A DNA stretch of 64,000 bases from Pseudoxanthomonas sp. PXM01. GTDB lineage: Bacteria > Pseudomonadota > Gammaproteobacteria > Xanthomonadales > Xanthomonadaceae. Shown piece by piece: positions 57,262 to 64,000 of this stretch. The stretch lies in assembly GCF_014851815.1 (NCBI RefSeq), contig NZ_JACVAJ010000002.1:744001-808000 (forward strand). Direction: 5' to 3'. The notes beneath the pieces were generated by a model. It did not search any database, was not told the DNA's origin, and saw only the letters and a list, made by a program, of their open reading frames with translations. A program made the position numbers and the translations under genes. Position 1 is the first letter of the stretch. The number at the start of each line of letters is the position of its first letter.

Positions 57262-57279
57262 CGGCATGTGCACATGCCG
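57262..57279. promoter_or_regulatory. Perfect 18-nt palindrome, candidate operator
   Basis: CGGCATGTGCACATGCCG reads the same on both strands. It lies in the 233-nt gap between two divergent flavoenzyme genes, 15 nt upstream of the -35-like element of the rightward gene. No ribosomal or terminator role fits, so a dimeric regulator site is likely. Confidence 0.5.
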
Positions 57280-57294
57280 GCGCAGTATCAGGGC

Positions 57295-57322
57295 AGGACA
57301 GCGAGCGAACGATCCGTACAAT
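57295..57322 (+). promoter_or_regulatory. Probable promoter of the FAD-linked oxidase gene (leaderless)
   Basis: AGGACA (57295-57300) and TACAAT (57317-57322) are 16 nt apart. The -10 ends 6 nt before the ATG at 57329, so the transcript would begin at the start codon itself. No ribosome site is visible, in keeping with a leaderless mRNA. Confidence 0.5.
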
Positions 57323-57328
57323 GTCCGC

Positions 57329-58708
57329 ATGGATGGAACGCTGCCCCCCGCACTGCATGATGCGATGTCGATCCGTCTCGGCGACGGCTGGCTGACCGGC
57401 GAGGCCTGCCGTCCCTTCGGTGGCGACGATTCGCGGCGATGGGTGATGCCGACAGCCGTCGCGTTGCCATCAACGCAGGACGATGTCGTCGCCGTCGTTC
57501 GCGCATGCCGCGAGCATCGCGTGCCGATCGTCGCGCGTGGCGCCGGCACCGGCACGACCGGCGCGGCGGTGCCGATGCCGGGCGGCGTGGTGGTGTCGTT
57601 TGCGCGCATGGATCGCATCGTCGATATCCGCGCCGCGGACCGCTGCGTGGTAGTGCAGCCGGGCGTGCTGAACGGCGAACTGCAGCATGCACTCGCGCCG
57701 CACGGCCTGTTCTGGCCACCGGACCCGTCGAGCGCGGATGCCTGCAGCGTGGGCGGCAATCTCGCCACCAATGCGGGTGGACCGCGCGCCGTGAAGTACG
57801 GCACCGCGCGCGACAACGTGCTCGGCCTGGTCGCCGTGACCGGTGCGGGCGAACTGATCCGCTGCGGTGGCGCGTATACCAAGGACGCGACCGGCTACGA
57901 CCTCACCCACCTGATCGTCGGCAGCGAGGGCACGCTGGCGATCATCGTCGAGGCGACCCTGAAGCTGGCAGCGCGACCGCGTGCGCAGGCAGGCTTGCGT
58001 GTGCTCTACCGCGACGCGGCCACCGCGGCGGCCGCGGTGTCGCGCATCATGGCGCGGCCGGCGACACCGGCGATGCTGGAATTCATGGACCGCAGCGCGA
58101 TCGCGCTGATCCGCCGCAACGGCAGCGACGTGCCCGATGCCGGCGCGATGCTGCTGGTCGAGGCCGACGGCGACGAGGACACGCTGCCTTATGCGCTGCA
58201 GGCGTTGGCCGATGCGGCCGAGGGTGACGGCATGCTCGCGCTGGATGTCGCACCGGACGGTGCCGCGCACGACCGGCTGTGGGCGGCGAGGCGCGCGCTG
58301 TCGCCGGCGCTGCGCACGATCAAGCCCGGCAAGATCAACGAGGACGTGGTGGTGCCGGTTTCGCGCATTCCGGATCTCGTGTCCGCCATGGAAGTCCTGT
58401 CGGACGAGGCGGCATTGCCGATCGTCGTGTTCGGTCACGCCGGCAACGGCAACCTGCACGTGAACATCATGTACGACGACGGCGACGCGGATGAAACCGC
58501 ACGCGCCCAGACGACGCTGCCGAGGGTGTTCGCACGGGTGCTGGCGCTGGGCGGCACACTGTCGGGCGAGCACGGCATCGGCCTGAGCAAGCGCGACTTC
58601 ATGGCGGATGCATTCAACGCGGCCACGCTGGACGCGATGCGTGCGGTAAAGGCGGCGCTCGATCCGGACGGCATCCTCAATCCCGGCAAGGTGCTGCCGC
58701 CGCGGTGA
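57329..58708 (+). CDS. FAD-binding oxidase (GlcD / D-lactate or D-2-hydroxy acid dehydrogenase type)
   Basis: The protein has 459 residues. The FAD_binding_4 domain (about 35-190) has VARGAGTGTTGAAVPMPGG, PDPSSADACSVGGNLATNAGG and KYGTARDNVLGL. The FAD-oxidase C domain (215-455) has GHAGNGNLHVN and SGEHGIGLSKRDFM. Enzymes of this family oxidise glycolate, D-lactate or D-2-hydroxyglutarate; which one cannot be told. ATG 57329 is preferred because a -10 box ends 6 nt before it. A longer frame starting at 57266 would overlap that promoter. Confidence 0.88.
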   Translation: MDGTLPPALHDAMSIRLGDGWLTGEACRPFGGDDSRRWVMPTAVALPSTQDDVVAVVRACREHRVPIVARGAGTGTTGAAVPMPGGVVVSFARMDRIVDIRAADRCVVVQPGVLNGELQHALAPHGLFWPPDPSSADACSVGGNLATNAGGPRAVKYGTARDNVLGLVAVTGAGELIRCGGAYTKDATGYDLTHLIVGSEGTLAIIVEATLKLAARPRAQAGLRVLYRDAATAAAAVSRIMARPATPAMLEFMDRSAIALIRRNGSDVPDAGAMLLVEADGDEDTLPYALQALADAAEGDGMLALDVAPDGAAHDRLWAARRALSPALRTIKPGKINEDVVVPVSRIPDLVSAMEVLSDEAALPIVVFGHAGNGNLHVNIMYDDGDADETARAQTTLPRVFARVLALGGTLSGEHGIGLSKRDFMADAFNAATLDAMRAVKAALDPDGILNPGKVLPPR

Positions 58709-58711
58709 TCC

Positions 58712-58740
58712 TCGCAGGAGCGACGCACGTCGCTGCTACA
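58712..58740. repeat. REP-like short inverted repeat (copy 2)
   Basis: CAGGAGCGACGCACGTCGCT holds the stem GCGAC/GTCGC and resembles the copy at 51851-51875, read from the other strand. It fills the gap between two convergent stop codons. Confidence 0.55.
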
Positions 58741-58743
58741 GCC

Positions 58744-59697
58744 TCAGGACGTCACAAAATGATCGTAGCCACGGCGCGGCGGCGTCCATGGCTCGCCATC
58801 CGTGCGCACGGGCTGCACGCCCTCATCCGCCACGATGCGGCCGATGCGCGTGATCCGCAGGCAGAGTTTCGATGACACCGCCTCGACGAGGGCGCGCGCA
58901 TCGGCCGGCGCAGTGAAACAGAGCTCATAGTCGTCGCCGCCACCCGCCTGCAGCGCTATCCGCGTCGGCCCATCGAAGGCGTCGCACAAGGCATCCGATG
59001 CCGGCAGTGCATCGACATCGACGCGCGCGCCCACGCCGCTGTACAAGGCGATATGACCGAGATCGGCCAGCAGGCCGTCGGAGACATCGACGCACGCGGA
59101 AGCGATGCCGCGCAGCGCGCGACCCGCCAGCACGCGTGGTGTCGGCCGATCCAACCGTTCGCGCAAAGCGCCTCCAGAAGCACGGTCCAGCAACGCGAGG
59201 CCGCCGGCCGCATCACCCAGAGTGCCGGTAACCCAGATGTCGTCGCCGATACGTGCACCGTCGCGGCGCAGTGGCTCACCGGGCTCCACCAGCCCCATCG
59301 CGGTCACCGAAATCGACAGCGGCCCGCGCGTGGTATCGCCGCCAACCAGCGCGATGCCGTGGCGTGCCGCCAGGTCGAGGAAACCGTCGAGGAAGCCATC
59401 GATCCACGCCGCATCGGACTGCGGCAACGACAGCGACAGCGTGCACCACGTGGGCGCTGCGCCCATCGCGGCGAGATCGGACAGGTTCACCGCCAGCGCC
59501 TTCCAACCGAGGTCGGCCGGGGCAGTGTCGTGCGGGAAGTGGATGCCGTCGTTCAACGTGTCGGCGGTGACGACAAGCTGCTTTCCCGGCGGCGGCGCCA
59601 GCAGCGCGGCGTCGTCGCCGATGCCGAGCACTACATCGCCGCGCGTGCCCACGCGGGCGCGGATACGGGCGATCAGGTCGAACTCGCCGGTGCCCAT
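58744..59697 (-). CDS. thiL: Thiamine-monophosphate kinase
   Basis: The protein has 317 residues with a PurM-like fold: GEFDLIARIRARV, GIGDDAALLAPP, TADTLNDGIHF, GGDTTRGPLSISVTAMG and DVSDGLLADLGHIA. It phosphorylates thiamine phosphate to the diphosphate cofactor. Its place after nusB is common in proteobacteria. A small HhH gene of 83 codons sits between them here. Confidence 0.96.
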   Translation of the reverse strand: MGTGEFDLIARIRARVGTRGDVVLGIGDDAALLAPPPGKQLVVTADTLNDGIHFPHDTAPADLGWKALAVNLSDLAAMGAAPTWCTLSLSLPQSDAAWIDGFLDGFLDLAARHGIALVGGDTTRGPLSISVTAMGLVEPGEPLRRDGARIGDDIWVTGTLGDAAGGLALLDRASGGALRERLDRPTPRVLAGRALRGIASACVDVSDGLLADLGHIALYSGVGARVDVDALPASDALCDAFDGPTRIALQAGGGDDYELCFTAPADARALVEAVSSKLCLRITRIGRIVADEGVQPVRTDGEPWTPPRRGYDHFVTS

Positions 59698-59704
59698 GGC
59701 CGGG

Positions 59705-59956
59705 TCAGGCGCGCGAACGCGCCAGATCGATGGCGGCCTGGACCGCCGCGCGCGCCTGCGGGCTGTTCTTCCAGCAGGAAGACCCGGTCAGACCGGCGGC
59801 ACTGGCGACGATCTCCGACGGCTCGGCGGCGGCCAGCTGACGCAGCGAGGCGATACCCATCTGCTCCAGGCGCTGCACGACGGTGGGGCCGACGCCCTTC
59901 ACGGCGAGCAAGGCGTCGCGTTCTTCCGCGGGAAAGCGTGCGTCGCCGCCGGACAC
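59705..59956 (-). CDS. Small helix-hairpin-helix protein
   Basis: The protein has 83 residues from a GTG start lying one base after the nusB stop, a sign of coupled translation. The core LLAVKGVGPTVVQRLEQMGI is a helix-hairpin-helix (KGVGP) as in Pathogenicity-locus/Cdd1-like and DNA-binding proteins, followed by LAAAEPSEIV and GSSCWKNSP. An upstream ATG at 60016 in the same frame would overlap nusB by 59 nt and is less likely. Role unknown. Confidence 0.72.
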   Translation of the reverse strand: MSGGDARFPAEERDALLAVKGVGPTVVQRLEQMGIASLRQLAAAEPSEIVASAAGLTGSSCWKNSPQARAAVQAAIDLARSRA

Positions 59957-59957
59957 G

Positions 59958-60425
59958 TCAGCGGCGCGCCTGCGCCTCGGCGGGCCGCCATTCGACGGCA
60001 GCGTGGTCGAGCACACCGTTGATGTAGGTATGACCGTGTTCGGAACCGAAGCGCTTGGCGGTCTCGATGGCTTCGTTCAGCACCACGCGGTACGGCACGT
60101 CGAGGCGATGGATCAGTTCGTAGGCGGCGATGCGCAGCACCGCACGCTCGATGGGATCGACTTCCTCCACCGTGCGGTCGAGGAACGGCAGCAGCGCCTC
60201 GTCCAGCGAGGCGCGATGGCGGACCACGCCACGCACCAGGTCCTCGAAGTACTCGAGATCGGCGATCTCATGCGCCTGCTCGTGCGCGAACTGCGCGATC
60301 ACCTGGCCTACTTCACCGCCCGACATCTGCCACGCGTAGACAGCCTGCAGCGCACGACGGCGCGCGCGCGCGCGCGTGACCGGATCGACGCCGTCCTTGC
60401 GGTGGGGATGTTGTTGTCGGCTCAC
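59958..60425 (-). CDS. nusB: Transcription antitermination factor NusB
   Basis: The protein has 155 residues from a GTG start (MSRQQHPHRKDG). It is all helical with RARARRRALQAVYAWQ, RAVLRIAAYELIHRLDVPYRVVLNEAIETAKRFG and a C-terminal INGVLDHAA. It pairs with NusE in rRNA antitermination. It follows ribH by 22 nt. The frame is open upstream into ribH but without similarity. Confidence 0.95.
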   Translation of the reverse strand: MSRQQHPHRKDGVDPVTRARARRRALQAVYAWQMSGGEVGQVIAQFAHEQAHEIADLEYFEDLVRGVVRHRASLDEALLPFLDRTVEEVDPIERAVLRIAAYELIHRLDVPYRVVLNEAIETAKRFGSEHGHTYINGVLDHAAVEWRPAEAQARR

Positions 60426-60447
60426 GTCGGCTCCTGCAATTTTTGGG

Positions 60448-60915
60448 TTACGGCAACTGTTCCAGCAGCTGGGCCATCTCGATGGCGGCCAGTGCGGCTT
60501 CCTCGCCCTTGTTGCCATGGCTACCGCCGGCACGCGCCTCGGCATCCTCGATGCGTTCCACCGCCAGCACGCCGTTCAGCACCGGCACGCCGGTGTCCAG
60601 TTGCGCGCGCATCAGGCCCTCGGCACAGCGGTCGGCGACGTGTTCGTAATGGCGGGTATCGCCCCGGATCACGCAGCCCAGCGCGATCACCGCGGCGTGG
60701 TCGCCCGAGGCGGCCAGGCGCGCGGCGACCAGCGGGATCTCCCACGCGCCGGGCACCCGAACCACGTCGACCGCGTCCTCGCCCACGCCGTTGCCGGCCA
60801 GGCTCTGCCGCGCACCGGCCACCAGCACATCGGTGATGCGCGGATTCCAGCGGCTGGCGATGATCGCGAAGCGGGCGCCTTCGGGCGCGCGCAGATCGCC
60901 TTCGTAGTGGGACAT
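60448..60915 (-). CDS. ribH: 6,7-dimethyl-8-ribityllumazine synthase
   Basis: The protein has 155 residues with the lumazine synthase motifs [53 protein letters not shown] and [16 protein letters not shown]. It joins the ribityl-uracil to dihydroxybutanone phosphate. It lies between ribBA and nusB. Confidence 0.97.
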   Translation of the reverse strand: MSHYEGDLRAPEGARFAIIASRWNPRITDVLVAGARQSLAGNGVGEDAVDVVRVPGAWEIPLVAARLAASGDHAAVIALGCVIRGDTRHYEHVADRCAEGLMRAQLDTGVPVLNGVLAVERIEDAEARAGGSHGNKGEEAALAAIEMAQLLEQLP

Positions 60916-60979
60916 GGCGGGTTCCTTGGGGGTGGGGAAGTCTACCAGCCGGCGCGACCGGCCGGTCTGCCGGGGCCGG

Positions 60980-62074
60980 TCAGGGCTGGACGTACTCGAC
61001 CACGTCGAGGCCGAAACCGGCCAGACCGACCTGCCGCCGCGGCGTGCCCAGCACCCGCAGCCGGCCGAGGCCGAGATCGGCCAGGATCTGCGCACCGGCG
61101 CCGTTGCGCCGCCACTGACCCACGTCCTTGGCGTTGGCCTGCACCTCCGGCTGCTTGCGCAGGCGCGCCAGCAGCGCGTCGGCGCTGCGCGGCTCGGACA
61201 GCACCACCATCACGCCCTGCCCTTCGGCGGCGATCACGCGCAGCGCATCGGTCGCGTGCACGCCGAAGTCGTCGCGCCGCCAGTGCAGCAGGTCGCTCAG
61301 CGGGTTTTCCACCTGCACGCGCACCAGCGTGGGCGTCGCCTTGTCCGGCGCGCCGCGGACCAGCGCGAAGTGCAGGTCGTGGGCGATGCGGTCGCGGTAG
61401 GTGACCAGCTGGAACGGACCGAACTCGGTCTCGATGTCGCGTTCGTCGATGCGTTCGACCGTGTGCTCGGTCGCCAGCCGATAGGCGATCAGGTCGGCGA
61501 TCGAGCCCATCTTCAGGCCGTGCTCGCGGGCGAACACCTCCAGCTGCGGGCGGCGCGCCATGCTGCCGTCGGGATTGAGCACTTCCACCAGCACGCCGGC
61601 CGGCTCCAGGCCGGCGAGCAGCGGCAGGTCGCTCGCCGCTTCGGTATGCCCGGCGCGCGTCAGCACGCCGCCCGGCTGGGCGATCAACGGGAAGATGTGG
61701 CCCGGCTGGCTGAGGTCGCTGGCCTTCGCATCCGGACGCACGGCGGTGCGCACGGTATGCGCACGGTCGTAGGCGGAGATGCCGGTGGTGACGCCTTCGG
61801 CCGCCTCGATGCTGACGGTGAAGTTGGTATGGAACTGCGCGGTATTGGTCTGCACCATCGGCGCCAGTCCCAGCTGCGCGCAACGCTCGCGCGTCAGCGA
61901 CAGGCAGACCAGGCCGCGCGCATGCGTGACCATGAAATTGATGTCCGACGGCTTGACCAGCTCGGCGGCCATGATCAGGTCGCCTTCGTTCTCGCGGTCC
62001 TCGTCGTCGACGATGACGACCATGCGGCCCTGGCGGATCTCCTCCAGCAGCTCGGGGATCGGGGCGAAGTTCAT
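60980..62074 (-). CDS. ribBA: 3,4-dihydroxy-2-butanone-4-phosphate synthase with degenerate GTP cyclohydrolase II domain
   Basis: The protein has 364 residues. The DHBP synthase half (1-205) is intact: [22 protein letters not shown] and [12 protein letters not shown]. The C-terminal half resembles GTP cyclohydrolase II but lacks the three zinc-binding cysteines of the usual GDVFGSxRCDCG segment, and the later EGRGIGL motif is replaced by SEPRSADAL. It therefore probably makes only DHBP, and a separate RibA must exist elsewhere. It overlaps ribE by 4 nt. Confidence 0.9.
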   Translation of the reverse strand: MNFAPIPELLEEIRQGRMVVIVDDEDRENEGDLIMAAELVKPSDINFMVTHARGLVCLSLTRERCAQLGLAPMVQTNTAQFHTNFTVSIEAAEGVTTGISAYDRAHTVRTAVRPDAKASDLSQPGHIFPLIAQPGGVLTRAGHTEAASDLPLLAGLEPAGVLVEVLNPDGSMARRPQLEVFAREHGLKMGSIADLIAYRLATEHTVERIDERDIETEFGPFQLVTYRDRIAHDLHFALVRGAPDKATPTLVRVQVENPLSDLLHWRRDDFGVHATDALRVIAAEGQGVMVVLSEPRSADALLARLRKQPEVQANAKDVGQWRRNGAGAQILADLGLGRLRVLGTPRRQVGLAGFGLDVVEYVQP

Positions 62075-62673
62075 GCGCCACTCCTGTCGCCCAGCAGGCG
62101 CTCGACATAGCGCGCCACCAGGTCGATCTCCAGATTCACCGCATCGCCGACGGCGGTGGCCGCGAACGCGGTGTGCGAGACCGTGTGCGGAATCAGGGCG
62201 ACCTCGAAGCCTTCGCTGTCCACCTCGTTGACGGTCAGGCTGACGCCGTCGACGCAGATCGAGCCCTTCTTCGCGATGTACTTCAGCAGCGGCGCCGGCG
62301 CGGCGAAACGCCAGCGCTGCGCGCGGGCGTCGTCGTGCACGGACAGCACCCGACCGACACCATCGACGTGGCCGCTGACCAGATGGCCGCCCAGGCGGTC
62401 GGTCGGCCGCATCGCGCGCTCCAGGTTCACTACCGCGCCTTCCTTCAAACCACCCAGCGTAGTCAGCGACAGCGTCTCGGTGGACGCATCGGCCTGGAAG
62501 CCGGACGCATCGAACGCGATGACGGTCAGGCACACGCCATTCACCGCGATGCTCTCGCCCAGCTGCACGGCGTCGAACGGCAGCGAGCCGACGGCCACGG
62601 TCAAGCGAACGTCACCGCCTACGGAATCCAGCGCGGCGATGCGGCCGACGCCTTCGATGATGCCGGTGAACAT
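62071..62673 (-). CDS. ribE: Riboflavin synthase alpha chain
   Basis: The protein has 200 residues made of two lumazine-binding repeats (about 1-95 and 96-195), with MFTGIIEGVGRI, SIAVNGVCLTV and, in the second repeat, GSICVDGVSLTVNEV. It dismutates two lumazines to riboflavin. The ribosome site GGAGG lies 7 nt before the ATG and is caught in a small hairpin (62681-62694) downstream of an FMN riboswitch. Confidence 0.97.
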   Translation of the reverse strand: MFTGIIEGVGRIAALDSVGGDVRLTVAVGSLPFDAVQLGESIAVNGVCLTVIAFDASGFQADASTETLSLTTLGGLKEGAVVNLERAMRPTDRLGGHLVSGHVDGVGRVLSVHDDARAQRWRFAAPAPLLKYIAKKGSICVDGVSLTVNEVDSEGFEVALIPHTVSHTAFAATAVGDAVNLEIDLVARYVERLLGDRSGA

Positions 62674-62680
62674 CAGCGCA

Positions 62681-62694
62681 CCTCCGGAAGGAGG
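62681..62694 (-). promoter_or_regulatory. Shine-Dalgarno of ribE sequestered in a hairpin
   Basis: On the minus strand CCTCC (62690-62694), loop TTCC and GGAGG (62681-62685) form a perfect 5-bp stem; GGAGG is the ribE ribosome site. It is a likely expression platform for translational control by the FMN riboswitch. Confidence 0.65.
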
Positions 62695-62814
62695 ACGGGG
62701 ACAGCACGGAAACTCGTGGAAGGCATGGAGCGTCTCTCGCAGGAACGGGCGGAGACGCCTCCGGGCGCGAAGGCAGGCGCACGACCCCACGCTCGCGCGC
62801 GGTTCGGCGGTGCC

Positions 62815-62952
62815 GTCTTCTTTCATCCGGACTATGACCGTCGGCTCCGGCATCGGACCGGATCTGCTGACCCTCCGGCAGGCCGGAGGCGCTCGCGGGC
62901 TTGTCGCTGGGCGACCTACCGCCGGTGGGGAATCTCGCCCCGCCCTGAAGAC
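62815..62952 (-). ncRNA. FMN riboswitch (RFN element)
   Basis: The 138-nt aptamer is read on the minus strand. Helix P1 is GTCTTC (62947-62952) with GAAGAC (62815-62820). The conserved core includes AGGGCGGGGCGA, ATTCCCCACCGGCGGTA, AGCCCGCGAGCG, GGTCAGCAGATCCGGT and CCGACGGTCATAGTCCGGATG. It senses FMN and should lower expression of ribE and genes after it. The 141-nt leader beyond ends in the Shine-Dalgarno hairpin; no intrinsic terminator is seen, favouring translational control. Confidence 0.95.
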
Positions 62953-62986
62953 GTCGTTGGTGGTGTGCCGGCGGACCGGCCCACGC

Positions 62987-62992
62987 ATTTTA
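62987..62992 (-). promoter_or_regulatory. Probable -10 element of the rib operon
   Basis: TAAAAT on the minus strand, 35 nt upstream of the riboswitch, matches the sigma-70 -10 at 5 of 6 positions. No good -35 is seen at the right distance. It would let ribE-ribBA-ribH-nusB be transcribed apart from the upstream methyltransferase. Confidence 0.45.
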
Positions 62993-63045
62993 CACGCCAG
63001 GTCCGGCGACGGCTCTGAACGGAGCGTTCCGCCGGCTCAGCCGGC

Positions 63046-63810
63046 TCAGGCGGCCGGCTTGCGGCGCAGGTGCAGGATCAGCGGCCAGCGCATGGTGCGC
63101 ACCCGCTGCGGATCGCCCCAGACCTCGGCCAGCGCCGGCGTGTGGGCGTAAACGGGATCCTCGCCAGTGGCGGCGCGATAGCTGCCAGTCGCCGACAGGC
63201 TGCCGAAATAGCCGAGCAGCGTGGGCAGGTTCCATTCGGCGGTCAGCCAGAGCCGCGGCGTGGGGATGGCCTCGAACGGCCACACGTAGTCGCCGTAGCC
63301 CATGTCCACGTCGGCGCGTTCGGGCGGCCAGTAGGGATCGATGTCGTCGCGGACCTTCTCGGCCACCTCGGCCAGATCGTCCTCGAAAATGATGTCCTGG
63401 TAGGTCCACGCCGCCAGTACCCCGCCAGGGCGCAGCACGCGCTCGCAGGTGGCGAAGAAACGGTAGCGGTCGAACCAGTGCAGCGCCTGCGCCACGGCCA
63501 CCAGGTCGACGCTGTGGTCCGCCAGCGCGGTGGTCTCGGCGGGTTCGACGGCCAGGCTGACGTTGCTGCCGGTCTTGCCCTGAGCCCAGTGCCGCTCGAC
63601 CTGCGCCGCGCTGGGATCGGTGGCGTGCACGTGCGCGAAGCGCGCGGCCAACCCATGCGTCGCCTGGCCGCTGCCACAGCCCGGCTCCCAGACCTGCGCG
63701 CTGGCCGGCACCGCCGACGCGATCACGTCGTACAGCGCCTCCGGATAGGTCGGGCGCGAAGCGAGATAGACGTCGGCGACGCCGGAAAAATGATCCTTGA
63801 AGGCCACCAT
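63046..63810 (-). CDS. Class I SAM-dependent methyltransferase
   Basis: The protein has 254 residues. Motif I is VWEPGCGSGQATHGLA (about 40-55), with DLVAVAQALHWFDRYRFF and VLRPGGVLAAWTY, the Methyltransf_11 pattern of small-molecule methyltransferases. It lies between ribD and the riboswitch, starting 9 nt after the ribD stop. A role in riboflavin metabolism is not established; it may merely ride in the operon. Confidence 0.85.
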   Translation of the reverse strand: MVAFKDHFSGVADVYLASRPTYPEALYDVIASAVPASAQVWEPGCGSGQATHGLAARFAHVHATDPSAAQVERHWAQGKTGSNVSLAVEPAETTALADHSVDLVAVAQALHWFDRYRFFATCERVLRPGGVLAAWTYQDIIFEDDLAEVAEKVRDDIDPYWPPERADVDMGYGDYVWPFEAIPTPRLWLTAEWNLPTLLGYFGSLSATGSYRAATGEDPVYAHTPALAEVWGDPQRVRTMRWPLILHLRRKPAA

Positions 63811-63819
63811 GGCGTGCGT

Positions 63820-64000
63820 TCAGCGGGCAGGTTGCAGCAGGAGGCGGTGATCTTCGCCAATCGCGCGGCTGTCCACAATCGCCAGCTTCAGGCGATCGGC
63901 CATCGCCTGGATGCCGAGCCCACCGAACAGCGGCCGCGCCTGCTCGCCCAGCAGCACCGGCGCGACGTACAGCAGGACCTCGTCGGCGAGACCCGCGGCC
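63820..64000 (-). CDS. ribD: Riboflavin biosynthesis protein RibD, C-terminal end only
   Basis: The last 59 residues are present; the gene enters from the right edge. The sequence AAGLADEVLLYVAPVLLGEQ followed by ARPLFGGLG is the end of the RibD reductase domain (HTP reductase fold). RibD deaminates and reduces the pyrimidine intermediate of riboflavin synthesis. It stops 9 nt before the methyltransferase start. Confidence 0.85.
   Translation of the reverse strand, partial: AAGLADEVLLYVAPVLLGEQARPLFGGLGIQAMADRLKLAIVDSRAIGEDHRLLLQPAR

Overview
The window is a 64 kb stretch of dense, GC-rich gammaproteobacterial chromosome. Gene content and order point to the family Xanthomonadaceae (a Pseudoxanthomonas-, Stenotrophomonas- or Lysobacter-like organism; the genus is inferred). 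Pointers are pilS-pilR-pilA-pilB-pilC-pilD-coaE next to sucCD; a dcw cluster that runs straight from mraY to ftsW with no murD; the neighbourhood lpxC / dciA / M23 peptidase / secA; and ribD-ribE-ribBA-ribH-nusB-thiL. I saw no transposase, prophage, CRISPR array, tRNA or 16S/23S rRNA gene.

Layout. 1-7 kb: pgeF (cut by the window edge) and rluD, bamD on the other strand, a VKOR-thioredoxin fusion, nadE, sucCD. 7.2-11.7 kb: the PilS/PilR two-component pair, then two short tandem major pilins, each behind its own sigma-54 promoter. 11.75-13.6 kb: a large GT-C membrane protein, probably the pilin glycosyltransferase. 13.7-23.2 kb: an eight-gene glycan operon on the opposite strand (GT2, GT4, flippase, TylF-type methyltransferase, zinc-ribbon methyltransferase, AsnB-type amidotransferase, two GT4s), wedged inside the pilus locus and visibly less GC-rich in its middle. 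23.4-28.3 kb: pilB (with a third sigma-54 promoter), pilC, pilD, coaE. 28.3-33.7 kb: Nudix-ThiE fusion, secA, M23 peptidase, dciA. 33.9-50.8 kb: lpxC, then the dcw division and wall cluster read leftwards from mraZ to ftsZ with overlapping stop and start codons. 51-58.7 kb: NRDE protein, RNase P RNA, a small secreted protein, rsmI, lpoA, yraN and two flavin oxidoreductases. 58.7-64 kb: thiL, a small HhH protein, nusB, ribH, ribBA, ribE under an FMN riboswitch, a methyltransferase and the end of ribD.

How the parts work together. PilS/PilR with sigma-54 should drive both pilins and perhaps pilB. PilD matures the pilins, PilB and PilC assemble them, and the GT-C protein plus the embedded operon plausibly build and attach a glycan. 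The dcw cluster makes lipid II and the divisome and is probably autoregulated by MraZ through five 10-nt operator repeats. The rib genes are probably controlled by FMN through a Shine-Dalgarno-masking hairpin.

Least ordinary items: the glycan island inside the pilus locus, the three sigma-54 promoters, the missing murD (consistent with the MurD2/MurL route known from Xanthomonas), the riboswitch placed in mid-operon, and several unexplained hairpin or palindrome clusters.
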